A stretch of 64,000 nt of DNA from Bacteroidota bacterium (lineage in GTDB: Bacteria; Bacteroidota; Bacteroidia; 2-12-FULL-35-15): NCBI GenBank assembly GCA_016722565.1, contig JADKIU010000001.1, positions 372,001 to 436,000 on the forward strand. The letters are read 5' to 3'. Under the pieces are notes generated by a model, which was given only the letters and a program-made list of their open reading frames with translations, was not told where the DNA came from and did no database searches. Made by a program: the position numbers and the translations under genes. Every line of letters begins with the position of its first letter. Within the stretch, counting starts at the first letter, position 1. Shown here in pieces: positions 26,882 to 36,287 of this stretch.

Positions 26882-28207
26882 TTACTGCTTCGGTAAATAA
26901 TACAATACCACACGATTTTCTTTTGTCAGGTATTTCTGTGCAGCCTTTTGAATGTCTTCACGTGTTACTTTCATGTAGCGATTGATTTCTGTGTTAATCA
27001 AGTTCGCATCTTTGTAATACACATAGTAGTTTGCTAAATTCTCAGCAATACCGGCCATTTTTAAGTTGCCGCTTACAAAATCATTTTCTGTTTGATTGCG
27101 TAATTTTTGGTATTCTTCTTCGGAAATCAATTCCGTTTTTACCTTTTCAAATTCAGCATTCATAGATGCCTCTAAATCGGTTGGAGATACGCCCATGTTT
27201 GCAACACCAAACACCAAGGTAAGTCCCGGGTCTTCGGATGGCAATGGGAATGCGCCTGCAAAAACAGCTTTTTGTTGTTTGTCTACAATTGCTTTTTGCA
27301 TGCGAGAACTTTTTCCTTGCGATAAGATGGTTGCCAACATATTCATTGCATAATAATCCGGAGTACCCTGTGCGGGTGTATGGTAGCCCATTACAACGGC
27401 CGGCAATTGAATGTTGTCAAAAACCGTATCGCGTACTTCAGCTGTTTTAACTGGTTCTACGGCAGTTGGACGAGGAATTGGTTTTGTTCCTTTTGGAATA
27501 CTTCCGTAATATTTTTCAATCATCGCTTTTGTTTGGGCAATGTTGATGTCCCCTGCAATGGAAAGTGTTGCATTGTTGGGAACATAAAATGTTTTATAAA
27601 AATCGATGAACTCTGACAAGGCCGCTTTATTGATGTATTCCGGAGAACCTCCTGGAGTCCAACGGTAAGGATGAACGGTATATGCATGCCCGAATGCTTC
27701 ATTTAAAATAGAACCATACGGTGTATTTTCGTTGCGTTGTTTTAATTCTTCCTTCACTACTTTTCGTTGTGTTTCAACGCCCACCGAATCCACTTTTAAT
27801 TGTAACATCCGTTCTGCTTCCATCCACAAGCCAAGTTCCAATTGGTTACTAGGCAATATTTCGTAATAGAATGTACGATCGAAAGAAGTGTTCGCATTCA
27901 TCACCCCACCAGAGTTTTGAATCAGTTTCATGTATTCACCGCGTTTGATGTTATCCGAACCTTCAAACATCAAATGCTCAAAGAAGTGAGCAAATCCTGT
28001 ACGTGTAGGGTCTTCGTTTTTTGAACCAACGTGGTATAAAACGGTAACGGCAACAATCGGTGTAGAATGATCTTCATGTAAGATAACATGCAATCCGTTC
28101 GGCAAATCATATTGCATAAACTTTACAGTGCCTGGTTTTACGGTTTGAGCAGTTAAAACACTGCTTCCCAAAAGCAAACACGACAATAAAATGGAATTCA
28201 ATTTCAT
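26882..28207 (-). CDS. Exported M16-family zinc peptidase
   Basis: 441 residues with a signal peptide (LNSILLSCLLLGSSVLTAQ). The inverted zinc motif HxxEH is present in GFAHFFEHLMFEG, and the distal Glu ligand lies in the KVVKEELKQR segment; the second half-domain (about 225-441) is also present. It probably forms a periplasmic heterodimer with the downstream non-zinc partner, as in bacterial PqqL/YmxG-type pairs. It degrades or processes peptides; the substrate is unknown. Confidence 0.9.
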   Translation of the reverse strand: MKLNSILLSCLLLGSSVLTAQTVKPGTVKFMQYDLPNGLHVILHEDHSTPIVAVTVLYHVGSKNEDPTRTGFAHFFEHLMFEGSDNIKRGEYMKLIQNSGGVMNANTSFDRTFYYEILPSNQLELGLWMEAERMLQLKVDSVGVETQRKVVKEELKQRNENTPYGSILNEAFGHAYTVHPYRWTPGGSPEYINKAALSEFIDFYKTFYVPNNATLSIAGDINIAQTKAMIEKYYGSIPKGTKPIPRPTAVEPVKTAEVRDTVFDNIQLPAVVMGYHTPAQGTPDYYAMNMLATILSQGKSSRMQKAIVDKQQKAVFAGAFPLPSEDPGLTLVFGVANMGVSPTDLEASMNAEFEKVKTELISEEEYQKLRNQTENDFVSGNLKMAGIAENLANYYVYYKDANLINTEINRYMKVTREDIQKAAQKYLTKENRVVLYYLPKQ

Positions 28208-28371
28208 TAGATAAATGGATTTTAAAATTTTCCTAAATGTAAAACTATTTTTTGTAAAAAATGATACTGATTGATGAATGGTAGTCAGATGGAGAGAGTT
28301 TTGAAAGTTAACTTATAAGGTATTTACGGAGAGTCCGCTAAAACAGACACGCATTTACATTTCCCTACAAC

Positions 28372-30873
28372 CTATTTCCTTCTTTTGGGTCCACGCATGG
28401 CTTCAGCCGTCAACGGGTCTTCCGGCCAATGGTGTTTCGGGTAGCGGGAGAGGAGTTCTTTGCGGACTTCAAAATAAGTTTTTTCCCAGAAGCTTTTTAA
28501 ATCCTGTGTGATTTGAACAGGCTTGTAACCAGGTGATAGTAAGTGTAATAGGATTTTATTTTTGCCTTCATTCACTGTTGGTGTTTCGAATAATCCAAAC
28601 ACTTCCTGGAGTCGAACGGCCATTTCTATTTTGCTGCCATCGTTAAAGTAAGAAAGTTTTATCATAGAGCCTGTTGGCACTTCCATTTTTGCCGGTGCGA
28701 GTCTGTCCAGTTTTTGTGATAGCTCCCAAGGCAAAATGGAATGTAAAATTTGGGTGAAATCGAGCTTTTGTAATTCACTTAATTTATTGATTTTGATGAG
28801 ATAAGGTGAAAGCCAATCTTCTAGCGTATCTAGTAAATGTTCGTTGGAAATGTCTGGCCAGTTGTCGTTGGGCCGCCATGCGCGTAAACTCAAAACACGT
28901 GCTTGCAACTCTTCTTGCGATTCGTTCCAGTTTAATATTTTTAATCCGTTTTCACGAATCACATCACAAAGAACTTGAATGCGCTGCGCATCATCTATTT
29001 TGGTAATCGCTTTTGTTTCCAGAATCAAATTCCCAACGCGCTTTTCAATTGCCCCAACCACCATTCCTCTTTCTTTGTCCCAGCTGATGGTTTGTCGTTC
29101 TTCTGCCAACTCATACAAATCGTTTGAATCAAATGCGGCAGCTAAAAATATTTTTCCTTCGTTGGTTCCGGCATCCAGATGTGCAACTGCTAACCACTCT
29201 TCTTGTGCTAAAGCATCGGTTTCATTTAATTTTACAATTCGTCCGTTTGCCAACCGATACCGCAACGATTTATCAATTCGTTTGGCGATGCGTTCCGGGT
29301 AGGCGGTAGCAAGTAGTTTCCCGATGTTGAAAATGTTGGGAGCTACATTGTCAATGTCTATTCGTACTAATTTTCTCCACGATTGAGCCAGTCGTTCCAT
29401 GCGATCCAACACTTTTCTATCGGCATTTACGCGTTCACCTGCTCGGTATTTTCTAAGCAATTCAATCCGTAAAGATAAATCTGCACCACTTTCTTTATTT
29501 AGTGGATCACGTTCTTCGAGAATTGCTGCAATATCGGTTGCTAACGAGATATAATTTTCGTTTGGTTTGTTTTTTTGGAAATGTGTTGCTTCAATGAGCA
29601 TGTGTGCCAAGCGCGGATGAGTTGGCATTTGCAACATCTCTTTTCCACGAGCGGTTATTTTATTGTTTTGTAGTGCCCCTAGTTGATTCAACAATTCTTT
29701 TGCTTGCGATACAGCTGCTTGCGGAGGTGGCGTCAACCAAAGTAACTCGTTGATGTTTTGAATTCCCCATTGACCAAGCTCTAACATTAGTGGAGCCAAA
29801 TCGGCTTCTAAAATTTCCGGTTTACGATTCGGGATCAAATGAATGTGTGACCCTTCGCTCCACAGCCTGTAGCAGGTTCCCGGCCCCAATCGTCCAGCTC
29901 TTCCCGCGCGTTGGTCGGCAGCATCCTTGGTCACTTTAATGGTTTCCAAACGTGTTAATCCTGTTTGAATATCAAAGCGTGGGGAGCGCGCATAACCGCA
30001 GTCAATCACCACTGTAATGCCTTCTATGGTTAATGATGTTTCTGCAATGGAAGTGGCTAAAACGACTTTTCGTTTTCCATTTACATTTGGCAAAATCGCT
30101 TCTTGTTGTTTTTGTTGGGATAGATCTCCGTACAAAGGTTGTATCGATAGTTCAGAATTTTCTTCTTCTAAAAGTTGTTGCGTTCGGATGATTTCTCCCG
30201 CTCCGGGAAGAAAAGCAAGGATATCGCCTTTGTTTTCGCGCAATGCTTTTTTGATGGCGTTTGCCATTCGTAAATGCAGATACACTTTCTCGTCCGTATT
30301 CAGATATTGAACACTCACAGGATATTGACGACCTTCAGAAGTGAGTATTGGAGCGTTGTTTAAGAGTGATGATAATTTTGCTCCATCCAATGTTGCCGAC
30401 ATAATTAAAATACGCAAATCATTTCGCAACACCTGTTGTACTTGATAACACAATGCCAAGGCCAAATCCGCATTCAAACTCCGCTCATGAAATTCATCAA
30501 ATATGACTAATCCAACATCGTCCAGTGCATTGTCGTTTTGCAACATACGCGTTAAAATTCCTTCGGTAACCACTTCAATTTTTGTGTTCTTCGAAATTTT
30601 ATTTTCGAAGCGGATGCGGTAACCAATTGTTTCTCCAACGGACTCGTTTAATAAGGATGCCATTCGGGTTGCTACGGAGCGGGTTGCCAACCTTCGAGGC
30701 TCCAACATAATTATTTTTTTTCCTTCTAACCATTTTTCATTGAGTAATTCTAAGGGAAGAATGGTTGATTTTCCGGCACCGGGTGGCGCTTGTAAAATAA
30801 TCACCGGCTCGTTATGGAGCTTGACTTTTAAGTCGGGGATAATTTCGTTAATCGGGAAATCGTTGTTGGTCAT
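28372..30873 (-). CDS. hrpB: ATP-dependent helicase HrpB
   Basis: DEAH-box helicase of 833 residues. Walker A APPGAGKST at 29-37, motif Ia LEPRRLATRSVATRM, DEFH box (IFDEFHERSLNADL), SAT motif LIMSATLDG, motif V TSIAETSLTIEG and motif VI DQRAGRAGRLGPG. The C-terminal HrpB domain is present (LHSILPWELSQKLDRLAPAK, LKSFWEKTYFEVRKELLSRY, HHWPEDPL). ATG 30873 (MTNNDFPIN) is preferred to the start 18 nt upstream. It lies downstream of the terminator of the preceding gene. Confidence 0.94.
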   Translation of the reverse strand: MTNNDFPINEIIPDLKVKLHNEPVIILQAPPGAGKSTILPLELLNEKWLEGKKIIMLEPRRLATRSVATRMASLLNESVGETIGYRIRFENKISKNTKIEVVTEGILTRMLQNDNALDDVGLVIFDEFHERSLNADLALALCYQVQQVLRNDLRILIMSATLDGAKLSSLLNNAPILTSEGRQYPVSVQYLNTDEKVYLHLRMANAIKKALRENKGDILAFLPGAGEIIRTQQLLEEENSELSIQPLYGDLSQQKQQEAILPNVNGKRKVVLATSIAETSLTIEGITVVIDCGYARSPRFDIQTGLTRLETIKVTKDAADQRAGRAGRLGPGTCYRLWSEGSHIHLIPNRKPEILEADLAPLMLELGQWGIQNINELLWLTPPPQAAVSQAKELLNQLGALQNNKITARGKEMLQMPTHPRLAHMLIEATHFQKNKPNENYISLATDIAAILEERDPLNKESGADLSLRIELLRKYRAGERVNADRKVLDRMERLAQSWRKLVRIDIDNVAPNIFNIGKLLATAYPERIAKRIDKSLRYRLANGRIVKLNETDALAQEEWLAVAHLDAGTNEGKIFLAAAFDSNDLYELAEERQTISWDKERGMVVGAIEKRVGNLILETKAITKIDDAQRIQVLCDVIRENGLKILNWNESQEELQARVLSLRAWRPNDNWPDISNEHLLDTLEDWLSPYLIKINKLSELQKLDFTQILHSILPWELSQKLDRLAPAKMEVPTGSMIKLSYFNDGSKIEMAVRLQEVFGLFETPTVNEGKNKILLHLLSPGYKPVQITQDLKSFWEKTYFEVRKELLSRYPKHHWPEDPLTAEAMRGPKRRK

Positions 30874-30897
30874 CTTGGGTAAAAATAGCAATAAAAA

Positions 30898-30926
30898 AAA
30901 CCGTTCTGAGTTTTTCGGAACGGTTT
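30898..30926 (-). terminator. Terminator of the 30949-31221 gene
   Basis: On the minus strand AAACCGTTC / GAACGGTTT with a run of Ts after it, 23 bp past the stop of the small conserved gene. Confidence 0.82.
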
Positions 30927-30948
30927 AATGAAATTTCAGAATCTTAAT

Positions 30949-31221
30949 TTATAAAAAATACTTCTCTTTTAAAAACTCAGTATAATCACCAAGATTAGCC
31001 ATTACCTGTAGTTCTTGGTAACGTTTGTGAAAAGCCATGTCATCGGTTTGGGCGTTTAATACATCCAAACGAAATTTATCGAAGTTCACCAATGCTTTTT
31101 TTTCATCAAGCGTTAAGGGCTCTCCGTTAAATTCTCTTTCACGTAAATCGTTGATGCTCGGAACACCACCGATGTCCTCTTTAGCAAAATACTTGTTTAA
31201 TAACTTAGCGCGATTTTCCAT
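30949..31221 (-). CDS. Small conserved protein of unknown function
   Basis: 90 residues, hydrophilic and helical with no signal peptide or cysteine. NKYFAKEDIGGVPSINDLRE is followed by GEPLTLDEKKALVNFDKFRL and FHKRYQELQVMANL. I do not recognise the family. It is supported as a gene by an exact -7 box (TAATTTTG) 17 nt upstream of the ATG and an intrinsic terminator after its stop, which make it a self-contained unit. Confidence 0.75.
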   Translation of the reverse strand: MENRAKLLNKYFAKEDIGGVPSINDLREREFNGEPLTLDEKKALVNFDKFRLDVLNAQTDDMAFHKRYQELQVMANLGDYTEFLKEKYFL

Positions 31222-31237
31222 AGTGTTTATCTGTTTA

Positions 31238-31245
31238 CAAAATTA
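31238..31245 (-). promoter_or_regulatory. -7 box of the small conserved gene
   Basis: TAATTTTG on the minus strand, an exact TAnnTTTG match just upstream of the ATG at 31221. Confidence 0.55.
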
Positions 31246-31405
31246 CGTCAATTATCCGTTTTGGTTACCACTTTAGGGCGATATGTTATAAACATTGAGT
31301 TGTTAATTGACAATTTTCTGTTCCGTAATTCTTTATTCCAGAACAAAAACCGATTTAAGTTGTTGATTTTGATACGAATTAAAATGTGCAACTTTGTTCG
31401 TCTTT

Positions 31406-32059
31406 ATGAAAGAAAAAGCATCTCCCTTACAACAACCTTTTTTTTCCGTTATTATTGCCACTTTCAATAGAAAGGCAACAATTATCAGAGCCATCCACTC
31501 ATTGATTGCACAAACCGAAACTGATTGGGAGGCAATTATTGTGGATGATGGGAGTACGGATAATACCTATTTTGAAATTCACAAATTGTTGCAGGAACAT
31601 CGGAACATTAAATATGTAAAGCAACAAAATAAAGGTGCTGCGGCTTCTAAAAACAGAGGGATTCAACATGCCAAAGGTGCTTTTTTTACATTCTTGGATT
31701 CGGATGATGAATACGAAACGAATCATTTGGAATCCAGAAAAAAGATGTTGATGGCAACGCCCAATTTGAAATTTATATCCGGGGGATTAAAAATAATCGG
31801 CAGTCCGTATGTGCCCGACCGCTTTAACGCTTCGCAGCTGATTCACCTGGATAAGTGCGAAACCGGAGGAACTTTTTTTGTTGAAAAGGAATTGATGTAT
31901 TCCTTAAAAGGATTTAACAATATTCTCCTTGGTGAAGATTCTGATTTATACGATCGAATTGTCAATACAGGCTGTCTCATCTACAAGACGGATGTTCCAA
32001 CCTACATCTATCACAGAGATACAGAAGGTTCTGTTACCAATTTGCTATTGACGATTTAA
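31406..32059 (+). CDS. Family 2 glycosyltransferase
   Basis: 217 residues, cytosolic GT-A fold. PFFSVIIATFNRKATIIRAI opens the nucleotide-binding domain; VDDGSTDN and the metal-binding DSDDE follow, with GEDSDLYDR as the acceptor-side ED motif. ATG 31406 (MKEKASPL) is preferred to the ATG/TTG further up. It is short for GT2 but appears complete. It precedes the TPR-CHAT gene by 36 bp, with a -7 box between, so co-transcription is uncertain. Acceptor unknown. Confidence 0.85.
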   Translation: MKEKASPLQQPFFSVIIATFNRKATIIRAIHSLIAQTETDWEAIIVDDGSTDNTYFEIHKLLQEHRNIKYVKQQNKGAAASKNRGIQHAKGAFFTFLDSDDEYETNHLESRKKMLMATPNLKFISGGLKIIGSPYVPDRFNASQLIHLDKCETGGTFFVEKELMYSLKGFNNILLGEDSDLYDRIVNTGCLIYKTDVPTYIYHRDTEGSVTNLLLTI

Positions 32060-32082
32060 TTAGATTGTAGCAGAATTTGTTC

Positions 32083-32090
32083 TATTTTTG
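32083..32090 (+). promoter_or_regulatory. -7 box directly ahead of the TPR-CHAT gene
   Basis: TATTTTTG, an exact TAnnTTTG match ending 5 nt before the ATG. If it is used, the mRNA is almost leaderless. Confidence 0.45.
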
Positions 32091-32095
32091 TTTTA

Positions 32096-35000
32096 ATGAA
32101 AAAATTACTTCTCCTGCTTTTTCTTGTCAGTATTTCCTTTGTTTCTGTTTCTCAAAACTATCGCAAACAAATTGAGGAAGTTGATTCTGCTTATTACCAC
32201 GATCAATACAATGTTGCAAAGAAGTTAATTGCGAATCTAATTCCCAAATTGGATAAGATTAAAGACGATACCCTGTTGGTGGAATTTCTCAATACTTGCG
32301 GATCGGTTTATTATAACACAGAAGAATATACTGAGGCGGGCAATTACTTTTTAATGGCATCAGAAAAAGCAAAAACTACTTTAGGCGAAAGCGAATACCA
32401 TTATGCACTTGCCCTTTTTAATTTAGCCGGATGTTATAAAGAAGAAGGCAGATACGCTGAAGCTGAACCGCTCTATATCAAATCATTGCCTGTGTTGGCA
32501 GGGGCATTCGGACAAAGCAGTGTGGAGTATACCCGTTGTTTTTATACGTTAGCATCGCTTTATATTGATATGGGTCGCTATAATGATGCAGAAGGAATGT
32601 GCGCGGCTGCCGTTAATTTCTACAAAGAAATCTTGGGAAATGATAGTCCGGATTACCTCGGTGCTCTCGGTTCCATTGCTATTGTATATCAAGGGCAAGG
32701 TAAATATGAGAAAGCAGAAGAGATTTTTGTTGCCTTGCTAAATTATTTCAAAACACAAAATAAAGACAAGTCTCAAATCAATACCTTACAAAATAATCTT
32801 GGTGAACTGTATCGCACCATGGGTGATTATGAAAAAGCAGAACCTGCTCTGGCAGAGGCTGTGCGAACATCCCCCGAAAATTCACAATCGGCTGCAACCT
32901 CTCTCAATAATTTAGCATTGGTTCAAAAAGCAATCGGTAAATATTCGGAAGCAGAAGTCTCTTATAAAAAAGCGATTGAGATTTATAAAGCCTTAAACAA
33001 AACCAATCATCCCGATTATACGAATCCTGTAAATAACTTAGGCGAATTGTATCGTACCATGGGGCGGACACAAGAAGCAGCAAATGCTTTTATGGAAGTG
33101 ATTGCTATTCGTAAAAAACTGTTGGGAACGGATCATCCGAATTATGCAAATGCTTTGAATAACCTCGCTTTATTGGAGTCGGAAGTGGGTTACTATGAAG
33201 ATGCCGAAAGACATTTTTTAGAATGTGCAGATATTTATAAACGTATTTTGGGTGAGAAGCATCGTTTTTATGCCAACTGTTTAAACAATCTGGCATTTGT
33301 TTACAAGGCCACCGGCAAAATAGAAAAAGCGAAAGAAACGTATGAAGAATGTTTGCGATTGGCGAAAGAATCGGTGGGTGAAAACAGTGATAAATATGGT
33401 TTGTATTTAGGCGGATTGGCTGGGACCTACCGCATGTTGCATCAATACGATAAAGCTATTCCGTTGATACTACAATCGATGGAGATCTTGAAGAATAAAT
33501 TGGGCGAAACGCATTACGATTATATTGATACGGAATATCATTTGGCTGAAACCTATCGTGAAAGCGGGAATTTTAAGGATGCTAAAAAACATTATTTAAA
33601 TTCCATCAAAGGTTTTTTATTTTTAATTGAAAAGTATTTTCCTTCATTGGGTGAAAAGGAAAAAACAGATTTTTATTTCACGGTGAGCAATACATTTGAA
33701 ACATTCAATTCATTTGTCATTGAAATGAAAACACAGTTCCCAAAAGAAAATCATGATGACTTGGTTGAAAGGATGTATGATAATCAATTGGTAGTTAAAT
33801 CGCTTCTTTTGAAAGAAACCGGAAAAGTAAAAATTCAGGTTGCTGAAAGTGGCGATAAGAAATTAAAAGAAGAGTACGAGGAATTATTAAAATTGCGCGA
33901 AACAATTGTTCAACAATACCGCTTGACCTCAGAAGATTTAGAAGAGATAGGTGTGGATTTGCCTGCAATGGAAAAACAAGCAAATGAATTGGAGCAAAAA
34001 ATTACTTCTGCTTCCAACATTTCTGTGAAGAAGAAAGAAGAGTCAAAATCTTGGAAAGACATTCAACAAAAATTAAAAGCAGATGAATGTGTTGTGGAGA
34101 TGGTACGAACGGATTTTTATACTAAAAGCCGTTGGACGGATTCGGTTTATTATTCTGCAATGGTGATTGATAAAACCTGTAAGTCGCCTAAGTTTATCTT
34201 TATTAATGGGGATGAGATTGATACAAAAGTAGCAGCTTCGTACCGGAATTTAATAAAAACAAAAGCAGCAGACGAAACATCTTATGATGCTTTGTGGAAG
34301 CCATTAAAAGCAGCAATTGGAACAGCGAAAAAAGTTTATTTTTCTCCTGATGGTGTCTATCAGCAGGTGAATTTGTACACCTTAAAAAATCCGGAAACAA
34401 AAAAATACTTGATTGATGAAACCAATATTGTATTGTTAACCAACTCACAGGATTTGTTAGAAACCGTTTCTGCTTCCTCCTCCCAAACAGCTGAAATATT
34501 TTCGTTCCCGGATTATGATTTTATTCCATCAACTGCCGAAGTAAAATCCTCTGAGCCTCTTTCACGATATGGTTTTACAGAGTTGGCAGAACTACCGGGA
34601 ACAAAAATTGAAGCAGATTCGATCACAAAAATTTTGAAATCAAAAAATTGGAAAGTAAACGAACACTTGCAAGCAGAAGCCACAGAAGAGGCAATTAAAA
34701 AAATTCAAAACCCGAAAATCTTGCACATTGCTACACATGGTTTTTTCTTAAAAGATGTGGAAGACAATGCAAGTGTTGTGATGGGAATGCAAGCAAACAT
34801 TGCAAAAGAAAATCCATTGTTACGTTCCGGTTTGATGATGGCGGGTTCTGCTGCCATTGCCAGAGATTCGATGGTAGACAATACCACGGATGATGGAATT
34901 TTGACAGCTTATGAAGCGGCAAATATGAATCTGACACAAACAGATTTAGTCGTTTTGTCAGCTTGTGAAACAGGCTTAGGTGAAATGAAAAACAGTCAAG

Positions 35001-35236
35001 GTGTTTACGGTTTACAACGTGCATTCATGGTAGCCGGAGCCAAATCGGTGGTGATGAGTTTGTGGGTGGTAGATGATTTTGCAACACAAGAATTGATGAG
35101 TAATTTTTATCGCGAGTGGTTAAAAGATCCATCGGCAGAAAATCGTCAAAAAGCATTCCGCACAGCACAACTTAAATTGAAAGAGAAATTCCCGGACCCT
35201 TACTATTGGGGAGCTTTTGTGATGGTTGGGAAGTAG
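32096..35236 (+). CDS. Exported TPR-CHAT protein (predicted caspase-like protease)
   Basis: 1046 residues. Signal peptide (LLLLLFLVSISFVSVSQ), then about ten TPR repeats from about 25 to 500 with the NxLGxLYRxxGxYxxA pattern (NNLGELYRTMGDYEKAEPAL; NNLALLESEVGYYEDAERHF). A helical/coiled-coil linker (about 570-650) leads to a C-terminal CHAT domain (about 740-1046). The predicted dyad is intact: His881 in HIATHGFF and Cys957 in LSACETGLGE. GVYGLQRAFMVAGAKSVVMS and PYYWGAFVMVG are further CHAT signatures. No CRISPR or gasdermin gene is near, and the signal peptide implies action outside the cytoplasm. Confidence 0.9.
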   Translation: MKKLLLLLFLVSISFVSVSQNYRKQIEEVDSAYYHDQYNVAKKLIANLIPKLDKIKDDTLLVEFLNTCGSVYYNTEEYTEAGNYFLMASEKAKTTLGESEYHYALALFNLAGCYKEEGRYAEAEPLYIKSLPVLAGAFGQSSVEYTRCFYTLASLYIDMGRYNDAEGMCAAAVNFYKEILGNDSPDYLGALGSIAIVYQGQGKYEKAEEIFVALLNYFKTQNKDKSQINTLQNNLGELYRTMGDYEKAEPALAEAVRTSPENSQSAATSLNNLALVQKAIGKYSEAEVSYKKAIEIYKALNKTNHPDYTNPVNNLGELYRTMGRTQEAANAFMEVIAIRKKLLGTDHPNYANALNNLALLESEVGYYEDAERHFLECADIYKRILGEKHRFYANCLNNLAFVYKATGKIEKAKETYEECLRLAKESVGENSDKYGLYLGGLAGTYRMLHQYDKAIPLILQSMEILKNKLGETHYDYIDTEYHLAETYRESGNFKDAKKHYLNSIKGFLFLIEKYFPSLGEKEKTDFYFTVSNTFETFNSFVIEMKTQFPKENHDDLVERMYDNQLVVKSLLLKETGKVKIQVAESGDKKLKEEYEELLKLRETIVQQYRLTSEDLEEIGVDLPAMEKQANELEQKITSASNISVKKKEESKSWKDIQQKLKADECVVEMVRTDFYTKSRWTDSVYYSAMVIDKTCKSPKFIFINGDEIDTKVAASYRNLIKTKAADETSYDALWKPLKAAIGTAKKVYFSPDGVYQQVNLYTLKNPETKKYLIDETNIVLLTNSQDLLETVSASSSQTAEIFSFPDYDFIPSTAEVKSSEPLSRYGFTELAELPGTKIEADSITKILKSKNWKVNEHLQAEATEEAIKKIQNPKILHIATHGFFLKDVEDNASVVMGMQANIAKENPLLRSGLMMAGSAAIARDSMVDNTTDDGILTAYEAANMNLTQTDLVVLSACETGLGEMKNSQGVYGLQRAFMVAGAKSVVMSLWVVDDFATQELMSNFYREWLKDPSAENRQKAFRTAQLKLKEKFPDPYYWGAFVMVGK

Positions 35237-35273
35237 ATGACGTTCGTCAATTTTTATGACCATCAAATAATAG

Positions 35274-35281
35274 TATCTTTG
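35274..35281 (+). promoter_or_regulatory. -7 box of the SDR gene
   Basis: TATCTTTG, an exact TAnnTTTG match 16 nt upstream of the ATG at 35298. Confidence 0.6.
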
Positions 35282-35297
35282 CAAAAAATAAAAGTGT

Positions 35298-36287
35298 ATG
35301 AGTAAAGTTTTTGTAACCGGTCCGGATGGCGTTTTGGGAAGTAATATTGTTCGCGAACTTCTTGCCCGAAAATATGAAGTGAAAGTACTGGTGTTTGGTC
35401 CGCATGATCCTATTACTTTAAAAGGATTACCAATAGAAATTGTCAGAGGAAATGTGACGAATAAAGCAGAGTTGATTGAGCTTTCGAAAGGATGTGATTA
35501 TTTCATCAATGTTGCTGCCATCACCGACATGTGGCCTACACGTGGAGAAAAATATTTTAAAATCAATGTAGAAGGTGCTGAAAATGCAGTAGAAGCAACC
35601 CTTCAAAATAAAATGAAACGATTGGTGCACATTGGAAGTGCAAGCTCCTTTGGATACGGAACAATCGACAATCCCGGAAACGAAACCACCGCCTACAAAT
35701 CTGCTAAATACAAAGTAGATTATATTGATAGCAAGAAACTCGGACAAGAAAGAGTGTTAGCAGCTGTAAAAGAAAAAGGGTTGGATGCTGTTGTGGTTTG
35801 TCCCACCTTTATGATTGGTCCATACGATTCGAAACCCAGTTCTGGTGCAATGATTATTGCTATTGCGAAAGGTGAATTGCCGGGCTATTCTTCCGGAGGA
35901 AAAAATTGGGTGTATGTAAAAGATGTTGCTGTTGGCGCCTGTAACGCTCTAACAATGGGTCGCACAGGCGAAGCCTATATTTTGGGTGGAGAAAATATTA
36001 CCTATGTGGATGCTGTAAATCGTATTGCAGCGGCACTCGGACAAACGAAACTTCCGAAATTTGTTGTCCCTCGGTTTTTATTGCTAACCATTGGCTGGTT
36101 AGGAACGGTTGCTGCGGCAATTACCGGTAAACCACCGAAACTTACCATCAACCTTGCACAGATTGCATGTGATGGCCATTACTTCAGTCCTAAAAAGGCG
36201 GTTGAAGAATTAAAAATGCCTCAAACACCGATTGAAGTAGGCGTGAAAGAGGCAAAGCAATGGTTTATCGAAAATAAATATTTGTAA
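35298..36287 (+). CDS. NAD(P)-dependent extended SDR (epimerase/dihydroflavonol reductase-like)
   Basis: 329 residues. A Rossmann start (VFVTGPDGVLGSNIVRELLA, GxxGxxG type) is followed by NVAAITDMWP, the catalytic Ser region VHIGSASSFGYG, and YIDSKKLGQE containing the YxxxK pair. VVCPTFMIGPYDSKP and NWVYVKDVAVG follow the pattern of dihydroflavonol-4-reductase/cholesterol-dehydrogenase-like SDRs. Substrate unknown. Its stop abuts the stop of the convergent methyltransferase gene with no spacer. Confidence 0.88.
   Translation: MSKVFVTGPDGVLGSNIVRELLARKYEVKVLVFGPHDPITLKGLPIEIVRGNVTNKAELIELSKGCDYFINVAAITDMWPTRGEKYFKINVEGAENAVEATLQNKMKRLVHIGSASSFGYGTIDNPGNETTAYKSAKYKVDYIDSKKLGQERVLAAVKEKGLDAVVVCPTFMIGPYDSKPSSGAMIIAIAKGELPGYSSGGKNWVYVKDVAVGACNALTMGRTGEAYILGGENITYVDAVNRIAAALGQTKLPKFVVPRFLLLTIGWLGTVAAAITGKPPKLTINLAQIACDGHYFSPKKAVEELKMPQTPIEVGVKEAKQWFIENKYL

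Noticed and set aside
32096..35236. Type III-E (Craspase-like) CRISPR link for the TPR-CHAT protein
   Set aside because: No Cas7-11-like gene or array is in the window and the protein carries a signal peptide.
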